A DNA stretch of 56,578 nt from JAJZRJ01 sp040757055 (GCA_040757055.1 JBFLXY010000015.1:1-56578); one strand, 5' to 3'. Positions 14,949 through 23,240 are shown, counted from the stretch's first letter. Notes: generated by a model not told the origin, from the letters alone. Numbers and translations: made by a program.

Positions 14949-15797
14949 ATGTGCCTCCAGAATTTTCTCAATGCGCTCGGGAACTCCCCAAGCTGCTGAG
15001 ACCTGAGAATTCTCCTGTACTGCCGTTTTCAATTCTTCAATCACATCGGGGCTGAACTGACGGCATTTCTCAATCAAGTCCATCAGTCGCTTCGATCGCG
15101 CCCATGAACTGGAACCTCTTAGACAGGTGACGAGGGCCTGCGAAATCTTGGATGCAATTTGAGGCTTCGCTGCCAGCAGTTCGATGATCCCGATTGCTAC
15201 TGCATCAGCCGTTTTGCCTTTGACTTGAAGCGCTTGATACTTACCTATGAAACCATACGGATCGAGGTCATTCTTCAGAGGAACAATCGGAACCTTCCGG
15301 CCAATTGCCACACCAATTTCTTGATCCGTCCACTTGCTCTCATTGAAGCCCGGGCCTAGAAGCGCCACGAGAGCATCCATCGTTGTCAGGGCAAGTTCGA
15401 TTTCACGTTGCCACTCGTGAGTAGGTTCGATGTCATCATGCGCGACGAAGCATGCAAAACCGAACTCTTCAAGAGCTTCCTTTAGTGCACCCGCATCCTT
15501 CTTTTCTTTTGACAGATGGCTGAGGAAGATTCTGGGCTGATCCGGCTGCCAGAATGATGGGGCTTCCGTACTTCCGAGTTCTGTGATAGTGCCGAGGTGC
15601 TTTGCTAGGTCAACAAGGGCTTCGTCGGCGGCCTCACTCACCATTTCCATTACATAACCGGACTTATCGTTGGCGTCCCAGGTATTTGACCAAGGCAGCT
15701 TGAACTGCTTGAGAGTTAAATCAATAAGCCGCCATGACTCCTTTTCCAGGGAGGCCGCGATGCCCTTAATGAGTTTTATTCGATCCGAGGCCTTCAT
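14940..15797 (-). CDS. TIR-domain protein, probable NAD-consuming defence effector
   Basis: A TIR domain occupies about residues 88-200 (RIFLSHLSKEKKDA start). It keeps the WxxxE motif (W156 to E160), whose glutamate is catalytic in NAD-cleaving TIR proteins such as SARM1. It is flanked by a helical N-terminal region (1-80) and a helical C-terminal region (205-285), neither recognised. A strong GGGAGGG lies ahead of the ATG. Codon use is clearly less GC-rich than the flanking core genes, and it sits among toxin-antitoxin genes, so horizontal acquisition is likely. Abortive-infection activity is inference; no partner sensor gene such as ThsA or an Argonaute is in the window. Confidence 0.85.
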   Translation of the reverse strand: MKASDRIKLIKGIAASLEKESWRLIDLTLKQFKLPWSNTWDANDKSGYVMEMVSEAADEALVDLAKHLGTITELGSTEAPSFWQPDQPRIFLSHLSKEKKDAGALKEALEEFGFACFVAHDDIEPTHEWQREIELALTTMDALVALLGPGFNESKWTDQEIGVAIGRKVPIVPLKNDLDPYGFIGKYQALQVKGKTADAVAIGIIELLAAKPQIASKISQALVTCLRGSSSWARSKRLMDLIEKCRQFSPDVIEELKTAVQENSQVSAAWGVPERIEKILEAHGA

Positions 15798-15813
15798 TTA
15801 TCCCTCCCGTAAT

Positions 15814-15826
15814 GGCGCCTAGCATT
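15814..15826. repeat. Right copy of the inverted repeat framing the TIR gene
   Basis: Partner of 14936-14948. The two copies delimit a unit of about 890 bp that contains only the TIR gene and its ribosome-binding site. Confidence 0.6.
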
Positions 15827-15880
15827 AGTATTAGACAGAATGGGTCAATACGTCGCTATGCGGAATCTGCATATTGGCCT

Positions 15881-15928
15881 TCAACGTATTTTATCAAGCG
15901 GGACGCTGGTGTCGAAATACTGATTCAA
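15881..15928 (-). pseudogene. Truncated PIN-toxin remnant after the orphan antitoxin
   Basis: A 15-codon frame begins at a TTG that overlaps the antitoxin stop (TTGA) and reads LNQYFDTSVPLDKIR before a stop. The YFDTS segment is the conserved beginning of PIN-domain (VapC-like) toxins, whose first acidic residue is this Asp. Everything beyond is missing. The position, directly downstream of an antitoxin, is where the toxin gene belongs. Confidence 0.6.
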
Positions 15929-16158
15929 TAGCGTTCCTCGTCGCGCAGCTTGGTAATGACGCTGCTTATCACCTCACCCCCGGCGGCTACGGAATCACGA
16001 AATTTTACCAATGACGGCAGATGGTCATGCTTTTCCGGCGGCATCAAGCAGGCTACCCTCCTGCCGTGCCGAGAAATGAATATCTTCTCGCCCTGTTCCG
16101 CCCGGTCGAGCAACTCCTTCAAACTGTTGCGCGCCTCTTTGACATTCACCTCGATCAT
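15925..16158 (-). CDS. Orphan Phd/YefM-type antitoxin
   Basis: 77-residue protein with the antitoxin N-terminal fold (EVNVKEARNSLKELLDRAEQGEKIFISRHGRRVACLMPP) and a C-terminal toxin-binding arm ending RDEERY. Such antitoxins are normally followed by a PIN-domain toxin; here only a 15-codon remnant follows (15881-15928). The antitoxin itself looks intact. It lies 94 bp after tatC on the same strand. Confidence 0.85.
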   Translation of the reverse strand: MIEVNVKEARNSLKELLDRAEQGEKIFISRHGRRVACLMPPEKHDHLPSLVKFRDSVAAGGEVISSVITKLRDEERY

Positions 16159-16252
16159 GATGTTCCCCCATCCTCAACAAGTATACATTCATCAGGTACA
16201 TCTGCCAGACGAATGTCAAGAGCGAATCCCGCAACTCAGGTTAAGAAACCTG

Positions 16253-16987
16253 CTATTCCGTCGTTGTTTGTTGCTTCGCCCCGAACATCCTGCCGAGCAA
16301 GCCCCCTACCTCATAGAGCCCGCAGAGCGGCACGGCCACCAGCACGGTGGAAACAAGGTCGCCGGCGGTAAGCAGGAAGGCGATGACGCAGATGCCGATG
16401 TAGGAGTACTTGCGGTGGCGGGCGAAGTAATTGCGGTCGAGGAGACCGGTTTTCACCGCCATCACCATGAGAAAGGGCAGCTCGAAGGCCAGGCCAAAGG
16501 CGAGACCAGAACGGGCCACAAAGGTGAGGTAGGCATCGAGTTTGAGTTGCGGGGTCAGCCCCGGCCCGGCAAAGCTGAGGAGAAAATGAAGTGCCTGGGG
16601 CAGGACCACGCCATAGGCAAAGAGCACACCACTCACAAAGAGTACGCCACCCCAGCCCACCACGGTGAGGGCCGCCCGTTTTTCATGACGGTGCAGGCCC
16701 GGTGCCACGAACATCCAGAGCTGATAGACGATGACCGGAAAGGCGAGAATGAGGCCAGCGAGCAACGCCACCTTGAAATAGCTGACAAAGGCCTCCGGCA
16801 GGTTGGTATAGACCAGACGCCGGGTTGCAGGATGGGCGCGCCGCAACGGTTGGACCAGCAGGCGCACCAAGGGCTCGATAAAGGCGTAAGCCACGCAGCT
16901 GGCCACGAGGATGGCGACAAAAATAGCGATGAATCGCTGCCGCAGTTCGCGGAGATGGACGGAAAAATAGCCTGCCAGAACGGTCAT
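16253..16987 (-). CDS. tatC: Sec-independent protein translocase subunit TatC
   Basis: Polytopic core of the twin-arginine translocase that binds the RR signal of folded cofactor-containing proteins. Six membrane segments can be drawn, and the N-terminal HLRELRQRF segment, the FxxxFxxP-type periplasmic loop region and a C-terminal cytoplasmic tail are as in the family. Length 244 is normal. Its ATG overlaps the tatB stop by four bases. A short hairpin (16237-16252) abuts the stop but has no T tract. Confidence 0.95.
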   Translation of the reverse strand: MTVLAGYFSVHLRELRQRFIAIFVAILVASCVAYAFIEPLVRLLVQPLRRAHPATRRLVYTNLPEAFVSYFKVALLAGLILAFPVIVYQLWMFVAPGLHRHEKRAALTVVGWGGVLFVSGVLFAYGVVLPQALHFLLSFAGPGLTPQLKLDAYLTFVARSGLAFGLAFELPFLMVMAVKTGLLDRNYFARHRKYSYIGICVIAFLLTAGDLVSTVLVAVPLCGLYEVGGLLGRMFGAKQQTTTE

Positions 16988-17313
16988 GACTTGGGCGGGC
17001 CGGAGTCGATCGACTCAACGACTGACGGATCGGTCTCTACCGGGGCCGGTGTCGCGGCTTCGGTGGGCGGCAGCGGGGCATTGACGCCGGGAAGCTCCGC
17101 CGGGGTGGTGGCGTCAAGATTCTGGCGCCAGGGATCGGCCGCCTCCTCCTTCAGCTCCTCGGTCATGGACTCCTTGAGGGCGGTAGCGGTCTTCTTCAGT
17201 TCGTTGATCCCCTTGCCCAGCGACTTGGCGAGTTCCGGCAGCTTTTCCGGCCCCACCACGATGAGGGCGATCCCCAGGATCAATATGAGTTCCGGCAGTC
17301 CGATTCCGAACAT
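16984..17313 (-). CDS. tatB: Twin-arginine translocase subunit TatA/TatB
   Basis: Single N-terminal membrane helix beginning MFGIGLPELILILGIALIVV, then a hinge GPEKLPELAKSLGKG and an amphipathic helix, followed by an acidic Pro-rich tail (about 60-109). MFGIG with the PELI glutamate and the position ahead of tatC favour TatB, but TatA-like minimal systems look similar, so the A/B assignment is provisional. No other TatA gene is in the window. Confidence 0.85.
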   Translation of the reverse strand: MFGIGLPELILILGIALIVVGPEKLPELAKSLGKGINELKKTATALKESMTEELKEEAADPWRQNLDATTPAELPGVNAPLPPTEAATPAPVETDPSVVESIDSGPPKS

Positions 17314-17433
17314 ACAAAGCCCTTTGCGCCCTCCTTGGCCTGACCCGCCGCCAGGCGCACCCTCTGGCCGGCTACTCTACGGCATTTGCCGGGAGGTGTC
17401 AAGGCGCGGACAGCAGCGGTCGATTTTGCGCGA

Positions 17434-17462
17434 TTGACTTTTGAGCCGCCTTTGACTAAGGT
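17434..17462 (+). promoter_or_regulatory. Candidate promoter of purA
   Basis: TTGACT (17434-17439), 17-bp spacer, TAAGGT (17457-17462). It lies about 90 bp before the purA start with a GC-rich leader between. Confidence 0.4.
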
Positions 17463-17549
17463 GCCCTGTGCCGCCGCGGGCGGCCCCGGCGCGGCCGGAG
17501 AAGGAAAACAGGCCGCACCCTTCGAACGACGCAGCAAGGAGTGAAACCA

Positions 17550-18845
17550 ATGGCCAACGTGGTGATTGTCGGCACCCAGTGGGGTGACGAGGGCAAGGGC
17601 AAGATCGTCGACCTCCTGACCGGCTATGCCGATTACGTGGTGCGCTTCCAGGGCGGCAACAACGCCGGCCATACCCTGGTGGTGGAGGGCAAGAAATACG
17701 TCTTCCACCTCATCCCCTCCGGCATCCTCTACGAAAACAAGATGTGCTGCATCGCCAACGGCGTGGTGCTCGACCCCGGCGTGCTGCTCGAAGAGATGGA
17801 CAAGCTGGCCGCCAGCGACCTGCCGGTGCATCCCTCGCGCCTGATGATCAGCGAGCGCGCCAACCTCATCATGCCCTACCACAAGATGCTTGATGCGGCC
17901 AGCGAGTCGGCTCTTTCCAAGGGCAAGAAGATCGGCACCACCGGCCGCGGCATCGGCCCCTGCTACGGCGACAAGATTTTGCGCAAGGGGATCAAGGCGG
18001 GCGACCTGCTCGATCCGGCCCTCTTCCGCGAGAAACTCGCCGAGAACGTCGGGGAGAAGAACTTCCTCTTCACCAAGAAATTCGGTGGCGAGCCGGTAAC
18101 GGTGGACGCCATCTACGACGAATTCATGCGCCATGCCGAGCGGCTCGCCCCCTTCATCGGCAATGTCTCAGTGGCTCTCGACGAAGGAAGAAAGGCGGGC
18201 AAGCACATCCTCTTCGAGGGCGCCCAGGGCACCCAGCTCGACATCGACCACGGCACCTACCCCTTTGTCACCTCATCCAACACCATCGCCGGCAACGCTT
18301 GCACCGGCAGCGGCTTCGGGCCGTCGCACATCGACTGCGTCATCGGCATCTTGAAGGCCTACACCACCCGGGTGGGCGAAGGGCCCTTCCCCTCCGAGCT
18401 GTTCGATGCGGTGGGCGACCAACTCCAGCAGAAGGGCGGCGAGTTCGGCGCCACCACCGGCCGCAAGCGGCGCTGCGGCTGGCTCGACGGCGTGATCGCC
18501 AACGAGGCGATCCGATTGAATGGCATCAACGGCCTGGCGATTACCAAGCTCGACGTCTTGAGCGGCCAGCCGACCCTGAAGATGGCCACGGCCTACGATG
18601 TGGACGGCAAGACCATCACCGCCACCCCGGCCAACATCAAGCACTTTGCCAAGCTGAAGCCGATCTACGAGGAGATGCCGGGCTGGAGCGAGGAGATCGC
18701 CAAGGCGCGCAGCATCGACGAGTTGCCGGCCAAGGCCCGCGACTATGTGAAGCGGATCGAGGAGTTCACCGAGACCCCGGTCTATATCCTCTCCGTGGGG
18801 CCGGGCCGCGAGGAGACCATGCTGCTCCGTAATCCCTTCGCCTAG
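17550..18845 (+). CDS. purA: Adenylosuccinate synthetase
   Basis: Joins IMP and aspartate using GTP in the first committed step of AMP synthesis. The P-loop-like GTQWGDEGKGK opens the protein, and the QGTQLDIDHGTYPFVTSSN motif follows mid-protein. I chose the ATG at 17550: AAGGAG is at 17536-17541, eight bases ahead, whereas the in-frame GTG at 17541 sits on the ribosome site itself. Product is 431 residues, full length. Monocistronic, ended by the hairpin at 18871-18898. Confidence 0.97.
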   Translation: MANVVIVGTQWGDEGKGKIVDLLTGYADYVVRFQGGNNAGHTLVVEGKKYVFHLIPSGILYENKMCCIANGVVLDPGVLLEEMDKLAASDLPVHPSRLMISERANLIMPYHKMLDAASESALSKGKKIGTTGRGIGPCYGDKILRKGIKAGDLLDPALFREKLAENVGEKNFLFTKKFGGEPVTVDAIYDEFMRHAERLAPFIGNVSVALDEGRKAGKHILFEGAQGTQLDIDHGTYPFVTSSNTIAGNACTGSGFGPSHIDCVIGILKAYTTRVGEGPFPSELFDAVGDQLQQKGGEFGATTGRKRRCGWLDGVIANEAIRLNGINGLAITKLDVLSGQPTLKMATAYDVDGKTITATPANIKHFAKLKPIYEEMPGWSEEIAKARSIDELPAKARDYVKRIEEFTETPVYILSVGPGREETMLLRNPFA

Positions 18846-18870
18846 GCAGACAACCAAGCATCATGGCATA

Positions 18871-18898
18871 AAAAAGCCTGCCACGCGGCAGGCTTTTT
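18871..18898 (+). terminator. Terminator after purA, possibly bidirectional
   Basis: A 12-bp stem (18871-18882 with 18887-18898) around an ACGC loop, A-rich on the left and with five T on the right arm, 25 bp past the purA stop. The A-rich left side means it could also end transcripts arriving on the minus strand from the lipoprotein cluster. Confidence 0.9.
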
Positions 18899-18923
18899 CG
18901 TTGGCGCACTGTTCGGCGCGCGA

Positions 18924-19556
18924 TCAGTTCCGGCTCACCATGCGGGCGCCCGCCATCACCTCGGCCATGTCCACCGCGATCTTGGCCAGCATGTTGGGCA
19001 CTGGCGGCGCGCCGGTGGAAGGCCGCACCTCGGGGATGCCGAAGGAATCGACGAGCCGGGCCCACATCCCGCTCTCCGGGTAGTCCATGGGTTGGTCGAT
19101 GGCCTGCTCGATGTACCAGACCGTGTTGCCGGAATGGACATTGATGAGCCGCATGGAAACCGAGGCCCGGCCGCCGCCAAACTCAGTGGCCGCCAAGGCG
19201 TAATTGACCCGGCCAGCCAGCACCAGATCGACCTTGGCCGCCTTGCCGCGGGCAATGGCCTCATCGAGATCGCCATACCCCTGGCCCAATTGGCGCACCA
19301 CCGGGAAGGCGCGCTTGCCAAGCAGCACATCCTTGAACAGGGCCGCCACCTGCGTCCCATACGCCGGGGCGATGTTCTCCGGCACCTGGAAAGGCAGCAC
19401 GCCCACCGTGGCCTCCTGGTAGGTGTTCTGCATGGGGTGGATATAGACCACCGGCGAGCCGGTCCGCGGTTCGACATAAAGGGTCGAGCGCTGGTCCCGG
19501 AGCGAACAGCCGGCAAAGGCCACACACGCCATCAGCAACAGCACACAGTGACGCAT
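18924..19556 (-). CDS. Lipoprotein of the CsgG/LpoB-like type, last gene of the FlgO-like cluster
   Basis: 210-residue protein with a lipoprotein signal ending FAGC (C17). The body looks like the TolB-N/CsgG/LpoB fold: VGVLPFQVPENIAP, later KVDLVLAGRVNYAL and a VHSGNTVWYIEQ strand. No enzyme motif is present. It follows two FlgO-like genes by 8 bp, so it is probably made with them. An outer-membrane assembly role is an inference; FlgT-like or GNA1162-like alternatives cannot be excluded. Confidence 0.7.
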   Translation of the reverse strand: MRHCVLLLMACVAFAGCSLRDQRSTLYVEPRTGSPVVYIHPMQNTYQEATVGVLPFQVPENIAPAYGTQVAALFKDVLLGKRAFPVVRQLGQGYGDLDEAIARGKAAKVDLVLAGRVNYALAATEFGGGRASVSMRLINVHSGNTVWYIEQAIDQPMDYPESGMWARLVDSFGIPEVRPSTGAPPVPNMLAKIAVDMAEVMAGARMVSRN

Positions 19557-19564
19557 ACTCCCTC

Positions 19565-20170
19565 CTACCGCTCCCTGGCGGAAAGCCCGGCATCCTGCAA
19601 CCCGGCGGCGGATGCGGCCAGCAGATGGTTGATGTTGCCGCTCCGCTGGATCTCCACCCCGGCGACGGAGAGGACATCCTGCGAGGCGGCGTCGAGGATG
19701 CGCACATTGACGATCACCGTCTGCGGGGTCAGGGAGTAGGTGCCGGCGACAATGCCGTGCACGCGGTGCTCTCTGGCCAGCAATCTGGCGTCGCGGGTCA
19801 GCACCAGTTCGCCGCTGTCACCCTTGACCAGCACCTCGCTCGCCTTGCGGATCTCCACCACCCCGAAGCCATGGCGGAAGAGCCTCGTCGCAAGCGATTC
19901 GGTGAAGGTCCGCCCGAAGCGGCTGGTTCCATGGAGGTTGTCCACCTCCACCATGGTGGTGAGCATGAGGCTCATGCCGGTGGCCTTGCCGTGATGGAAG
20001 TTCTGCGCCAGCTGCCGCGCCACCTCCTCGCCCAGGCCGAAGAAATCCGGGGTGACCACCGAGGCGGTACCGCCGGTATGCACCTTGGGTGCGCATGCCG
20101 CGCCGGAGAGCGCCATCATCAGGAGCGCCACTCCCAACCCCAACCGCCGCAGAATCTTGCTTCGCTGCAT
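19565..20170 (-). CDS. FlgO-like lipoprotein
   Basis: 201 residues with a signal sequence and a likely lipidated cysteine (C26, context SGAAC). The mature part carries the FlgO-type core: LMLTTMVEVDNLHGTSRFGR, FGVVEIRKASEV, GELVLTRDARLL and GIVAGTYSL. FlgO proteins are outer-membrane components linked to the flagellar basal body in vibrios. It is 12 bp after a second FlgO-like gene; no FlgP or FlgT is recognised with certainty. Confidence 0.75.
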   Translation of the reverse strand: MQRSKILRRLGLGVALLMMALSGAACAPKVHTGGTASVVTPDFFGLGEEVARQLAQNFHHGKATGMSLMLTTMVEVDNLHGTSRFGRTFTESLATRLFRHGFGVVEIRKASEVLVKGDSGELVLTRDARLLAREHRVHGIVAGTYSLTPQTVIVNVRILDAASQDVLSVAGVEIQRSGNINHLLAASAAGLQDAGLSARER

Positions 20171-20182
20171 CGACCCGCCTCC

Positions 20183-20968
20183 TTACTTTTTCCCGAAGGC
20201 CCGCACCGCCACCGGCGCCGGCCTGCCCACCGGCATCGCCTCATCGGCCAGCATGCCGGCCACCACCGCATCCAGCGGAAGTTCCAGGGTGGCGGCGGCC
20301 AGGACCATATTGTCCTCGTTGCGGAGCAGCCGGGCGTTGAGATAGACGCGGCCTTCTGCCACTGCATAGGTTCCCGCCAGCATGGCCTGGGCATTCTGGA
20401 TGTAAGCCAGCTCCTTCATGTCGCGGGACATGGCATACTCGCCATGGTGCTTGCTCACCATGATGCCCGGCGTCTTGCGGACATCCACCACCTCCACGCC
20501 GCTGTTCTGCAACTCGCCGATCATCTGCTCGCCCACATAACGCCCGAGGGCCGAAGTGGCATAGAGGTTGTTGAGGTTGACAAAGGTGCTCACCGCCACG
20601 GTGTATTCGTCGGCGATTTCCTCGCGGCTGGTGGCCAGCAGCTTCTGCGCCAGCTCGTGCACCGCCGTGGCCAGCGCCGCATTGGACGCCACCGGCATAC
20701 CGTTGCCGCCGGCAAGGCTTGGCAACAGACCGCTTCCCATGTTCTGCGGCGAAAAAACCCGCCCGGTGCGGTAGACATAGTCGGCCGGGATCTCATGGGG
20801 GTAATTGTAAGCGTAGGAGCGATAGACCGGCAGCCTGGCCGGTGCCGGAGCCACCGCCGCCACCTCCCTGTCCGCGCCCGCCTCACGCCCGTCGTCGGCC
20901 GCGGCCGGCGTCGCAACCGCAGGGATGATCCCCAGCAACAGGGCCGCAGCACAAATTTTCCGGATCAT
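20183..20968 (-). CDS. Exported FlgO-domain protein
   Basis: I start it at the ATG at 20968, which opens a classic cleavable signal peptide (MIRKICAAALLLGIIPA, cleavage near ATPAAA) behind GAAGAGG; the frame stays open upstream to 21136. The 261-residue product has a FlgO-type domain at about 90-235, including VAVSTFVNLNNLYATSALGR, GVEVVDVRKTPGIMV and AMLAGTYAVAEGRVYL. Unlike its neighbours it lacks a lipobox cysteine. It follows a small lipoprotein gene by 16 bp. Confidence 0.8.
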   Translation of the reverse strand: MIRKICAAALLLGIIPAVATPAAADDGREAGADREVAAVAPAPARLPVYRSYAYNYPHEIPADYVYRTGRVFSPQNMGSGLLPSLAGGNGMPVASNAALATAVHELAQKLLATSREEIADEYTVAVSTFVNLNNLYATSALGRYVGEQMIGELQNSGVEVVDVRKTPGIMVSKHHGEYAMSRDMKELAYIQNAQAMLAGTYAVAEGRVYLNARLLRNEDNMVLAAATLELPLDAVVAGMLADEAMPVGRPAPVAVRAFGKK

Positions 20969-20984
20969 GGGATGTGCCTCTTCA

Positions 20985-21227
20985 TCAGGGGTTGAATCGA
21001 TAGTCGCCGTACAGCGGTTCCAGGCTTTCCCACGAGGGGCCGTACGCGCCCACCATCGGATCACGGCTGCCGCCTGCGGCCTGATAGGGGTAAACCACCG
21101 GCACAGGGTCGTTGAGCCGCAGCAGCGGCGAGGCAATCCGCATATCCGCCTCCACCAGCGACGAACGCACCCCGCCGGCGCATCCGGCCAGCATCAGCAG
21201 CAACACCGCGATTCCGATTTTCCGCAT
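20985..21227 (-). CDS. Small lipoprotein heading the FlgO-like cluster
   Basis: 80 residues with a textbook lipoprotein signal (LLLMLAGC, lipidated C16) behind an AGGAGG site. The mature peptide is Pro/Tyr/Gly-rich and has no recognised domain. First gene of a four-gene minus-strand group with gaps of 8-16 bp, so probably the start of an operon. Confidence 0.75.
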   Translation of the reverse strand: MRKIGIAVLLLMLAGCAGGVRSSLVEADMRIASPLLRLNDPVPVVYPYQAAGGSRDPMVGAYGPSWESLEPLYGDYRFNP

Positions 21228-21772
21228 CGTTCCCTCCTCGTCACCGCAAGGGCAACCGGCAGCTCCGGCCGCGCGCCCCTGTCAAAAATCCGACAAAAAA
21301 GCGCGCCACCCGGCAAAAAATTCCGGCAACACTTCCCGCCCCTGGACCAGGCGGCCGCCTTCTCAGCGCCCTACCCGCCATTGCCGGCCAGAAAGGCCAA
21401 GGGGTCGCTTGAGATAAATGCACTTTCCATGCCATGATCTGGCTGCTGAAAAACTTGTTTTCCGGCAGCCTGCATGCGGACTCGGGATGGGCCGCCAATT
21501 CCGCGCGCAACCCCAGGAAATTGTGAGACCTCGCAGCGTTCGCTTCTGGGAGGTCGCCGCTTGCAAAGGTCATGGATGACTTTTTTCAACGTCCTGATCG
21601 CCACAGGGAGAGGGGCCAGAAGGAACCGGCCACTGGACAACCAGCTGAAACAACAGAAAAAAACACCAAAAACCACGAAAAAACATTTACAAATCGTTCC
21701 GCTGTATTATATTTCGCGAGTTTAAGCGACCCCGCCACGGGTCGAAACCACCGTCAGGAGGAACAACCGCAC
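21228..21772. other. Divergent intergenic region before rpoZ
   Basis: About 545 bp. It should hold the promoter of the lipoprotein cluster (minus) and of rpoZ (plus). The last 120 bases are markedly AT-rich. Frames on both strands in the first 400 bases lack ribosome sites and domains and are not convincing genes. Confidence 0.4.
21686..21713 (+). promoter_or_regulatory. Candidate sigma70 promoter of rpoZ-dnaJ
   Basis: TTTACA (21686-21691), 16-bp spacer, TATATT (21708-21713), about 60 bp before the rpoZ ATG and inside an AT-rich stretch. Confidence 0.5.
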
Positions 21773-22051
21773 ATGGCTCGGATCACCGTGGAAGACTGCC
21801 TGAAGCAGATCGGCAACGAAAACCGGTTCGCCCTTATCCATCTTGCCGTCAAACGGGTCAAGCAGCACCGCAAGGGTGCGCCCTTCCTGATGAAGTGCAA
21901 GAACAAGGAAACCGTGGCCACCCTGCGGGAAATCGCCGCCAGCAAGATCTCCTTCGGCAACATCCAGGAATACGACAACCTGCCGGAAATGAAGGCCCCG
22001 GCCGAAAACAAGGAATTCACCGCCGAGGCATTCGACGATTCCGCGAACTAG
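21773..22051 (+). CDS. rpoZ: RNA polymerase omega subunit
   Basis: Small 92-residue subunit that helps RNA polymerase assembly and forms part of a ppGpp site. The start is the ATG at 21773, preceded by CAGGAGG. The ITVEDCLKQIGNENRFALIHLAVKRVKQ segment at the start matches the family's N-terminus, with an acidic C-terminal tail. Two bases separate it from dnaJ, implying one transcript. Confidence 0.95.
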   Translation: MARITVEDCLKQIGNENRFALIHLAVKRVKQHRKGAPFLMKCKNKETVATLREIAASKISFGNIQEYDNLPEMKAPAENKEFTAEAFDDSAN

Positions 22052-22053
22052 GC

Positions 22054-23157
22054 ATGGAAACCGATTACTACCGGGTGCTCGGCGTTTCCAACAGCGCCTC
22101 AGCCGACGAAATCAAAAAGGCCTACCGCCAGATGGCCATGAAGTACCATCCGGACCGCAACCCGGGCGACAAGGAGGCGGAGGACAGGTTCAAGGCCGCC
22201 GCCGAGGCGTATGAAGTGCTGGGCGATCTCGAAAAACGCAAAATCTACGACCGCTACGGCGTGGCCGGCCTGCGCGACAGCGGCTACAGCGGCCCCGGCA
22301 ATTTCGAGGACATCTTCTCTAGCTTCAGCGACATCTTCGGGGATCTTTTCGGCATGGGCGGCCGCACCGGCGCCCGCCGCCAGGGGCCCAGCCCGGGCGC
22401 CGACCTGCGCTACGATCTGGCCATCTCCTTTATGGAGGCGGTGCATGGCGCGGAAAAGGAAATCGAAATCACCCGGCGCGACACCTGCTGGACCTGCGAG
22501 GGCTCCGGCCTGCGCCCCGGCCACAAGCCGCAGACCTGCCCCACCTGCCAGGGGCGCGGCCAGGTCCTGCATGCCCAGGGGCCGTTCCGCATCCAGACCA
22601 CCTGTCCCCACTGTCATGGCCAGGGCCAATTGATCTCCGACCCTTGCGCCGACTGCAACGGCCAGGGGCTCGTGGCCAAAAAAAAGAAGGTCTCCCTGAA
22701 GATCCCGGCCGGCGTCGATACCGGCGCCCGGATGCGGCTCCGGGGCGAGGGCGAGGGGGGCAGAAAGGGCGGCGGCCCCGGCGACCTCTACGTCATCATC
22801 TACGTGGAGGCCCACGAGTTTTTCCAGCGCGAGGGGGACGACATCCTCTGCACCATCCCGATCTCGTTCACCCAGGCCGCCCTGGGCTGCACCCTGGAAG
22901 TGCCGACCATCCACGGCGCGCACGGGCTTGCCGTCCCTGCCGGCACCCAGACCGGGCAGACTTTCACGATCAAAGGCGAGGGGGTGCCCCACCTGCGCGG
23001 CCATGGCCGCGGCAACATGCTCTGCGAGGTGCAGGTCAGAACCCCGACCAGACTCAGCAAGAAACAGAAGGAACTGCTGCAGGAATTCGCCGCGCTCGAC
23101 GGGAAGGGAGACGAAAACGTCGGCGCCGGCTTCCTGAAAAAGTTCTTTCATTTCTAG
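22054..23157 (+). CDS. dnaJ: Chaperone protein DnaJ
   Basis: Hsp40 co-chaperone that delivers substrates to DnaK and stimulates its ATPase. J domain (1-70) with the HPD motif in YHPDRNPG, a short Gly/Phe-rich stretch (about 85-115), then the four CxxCxGxG zinc repeats between about 148 and 210 and the C-terminal substrate-binding domains. Length 367 is normal. Starts 2 bp after rpoZ; no dnaK or grpE is next to it, so it may be a second DnaJ paralog. Confidence 0.95.
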   Translation: METDYYRVLGVSNSASADEIKKAYRQMAMKYHPDRNPGDKEAEDRFKAAAEAYEVLGDLEKRKIYDRYGVAGLRDSGYSGPGNFEDIFSSFSDIFGDLFGMGGRTGARRQGPSPGADLRYDLAISFMEAVHGAEKEIEITRRDTCWTCEGSGLRPGHKPQTCPTCQGRGQVLHAQGPFRIQTTCPHCHGQGQLISDPCADCNGQGLVAKKKKVSLKIPAGVDTGARMRLRGEGEGGRKGGGPGDLYVIIYVEAHEFFQREGDDILCTIPISFTQAALGCTLEVPTIHGAHGLAVPAGTQTGQTFTIKGEGVPHLRGHGRGNMLCEVQVRTPTRLSKKQKELLQEFAALDGKGDENVGAGFLKKFFHF

Positions 23158-23240
23158 GCTGGGGGTGGCTATAAGGAAAGAATCGACTGGTGGCGACTGG
23201 CCCGGGAAGGCCAGAACGACAAAGCCGGAGAGCCCGAACC

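Noticed and set aside
16237..16252. Hairpin after tatC as a terminator
   Set aside because: Only a 6-bp stem and no T tract on the minus strand.
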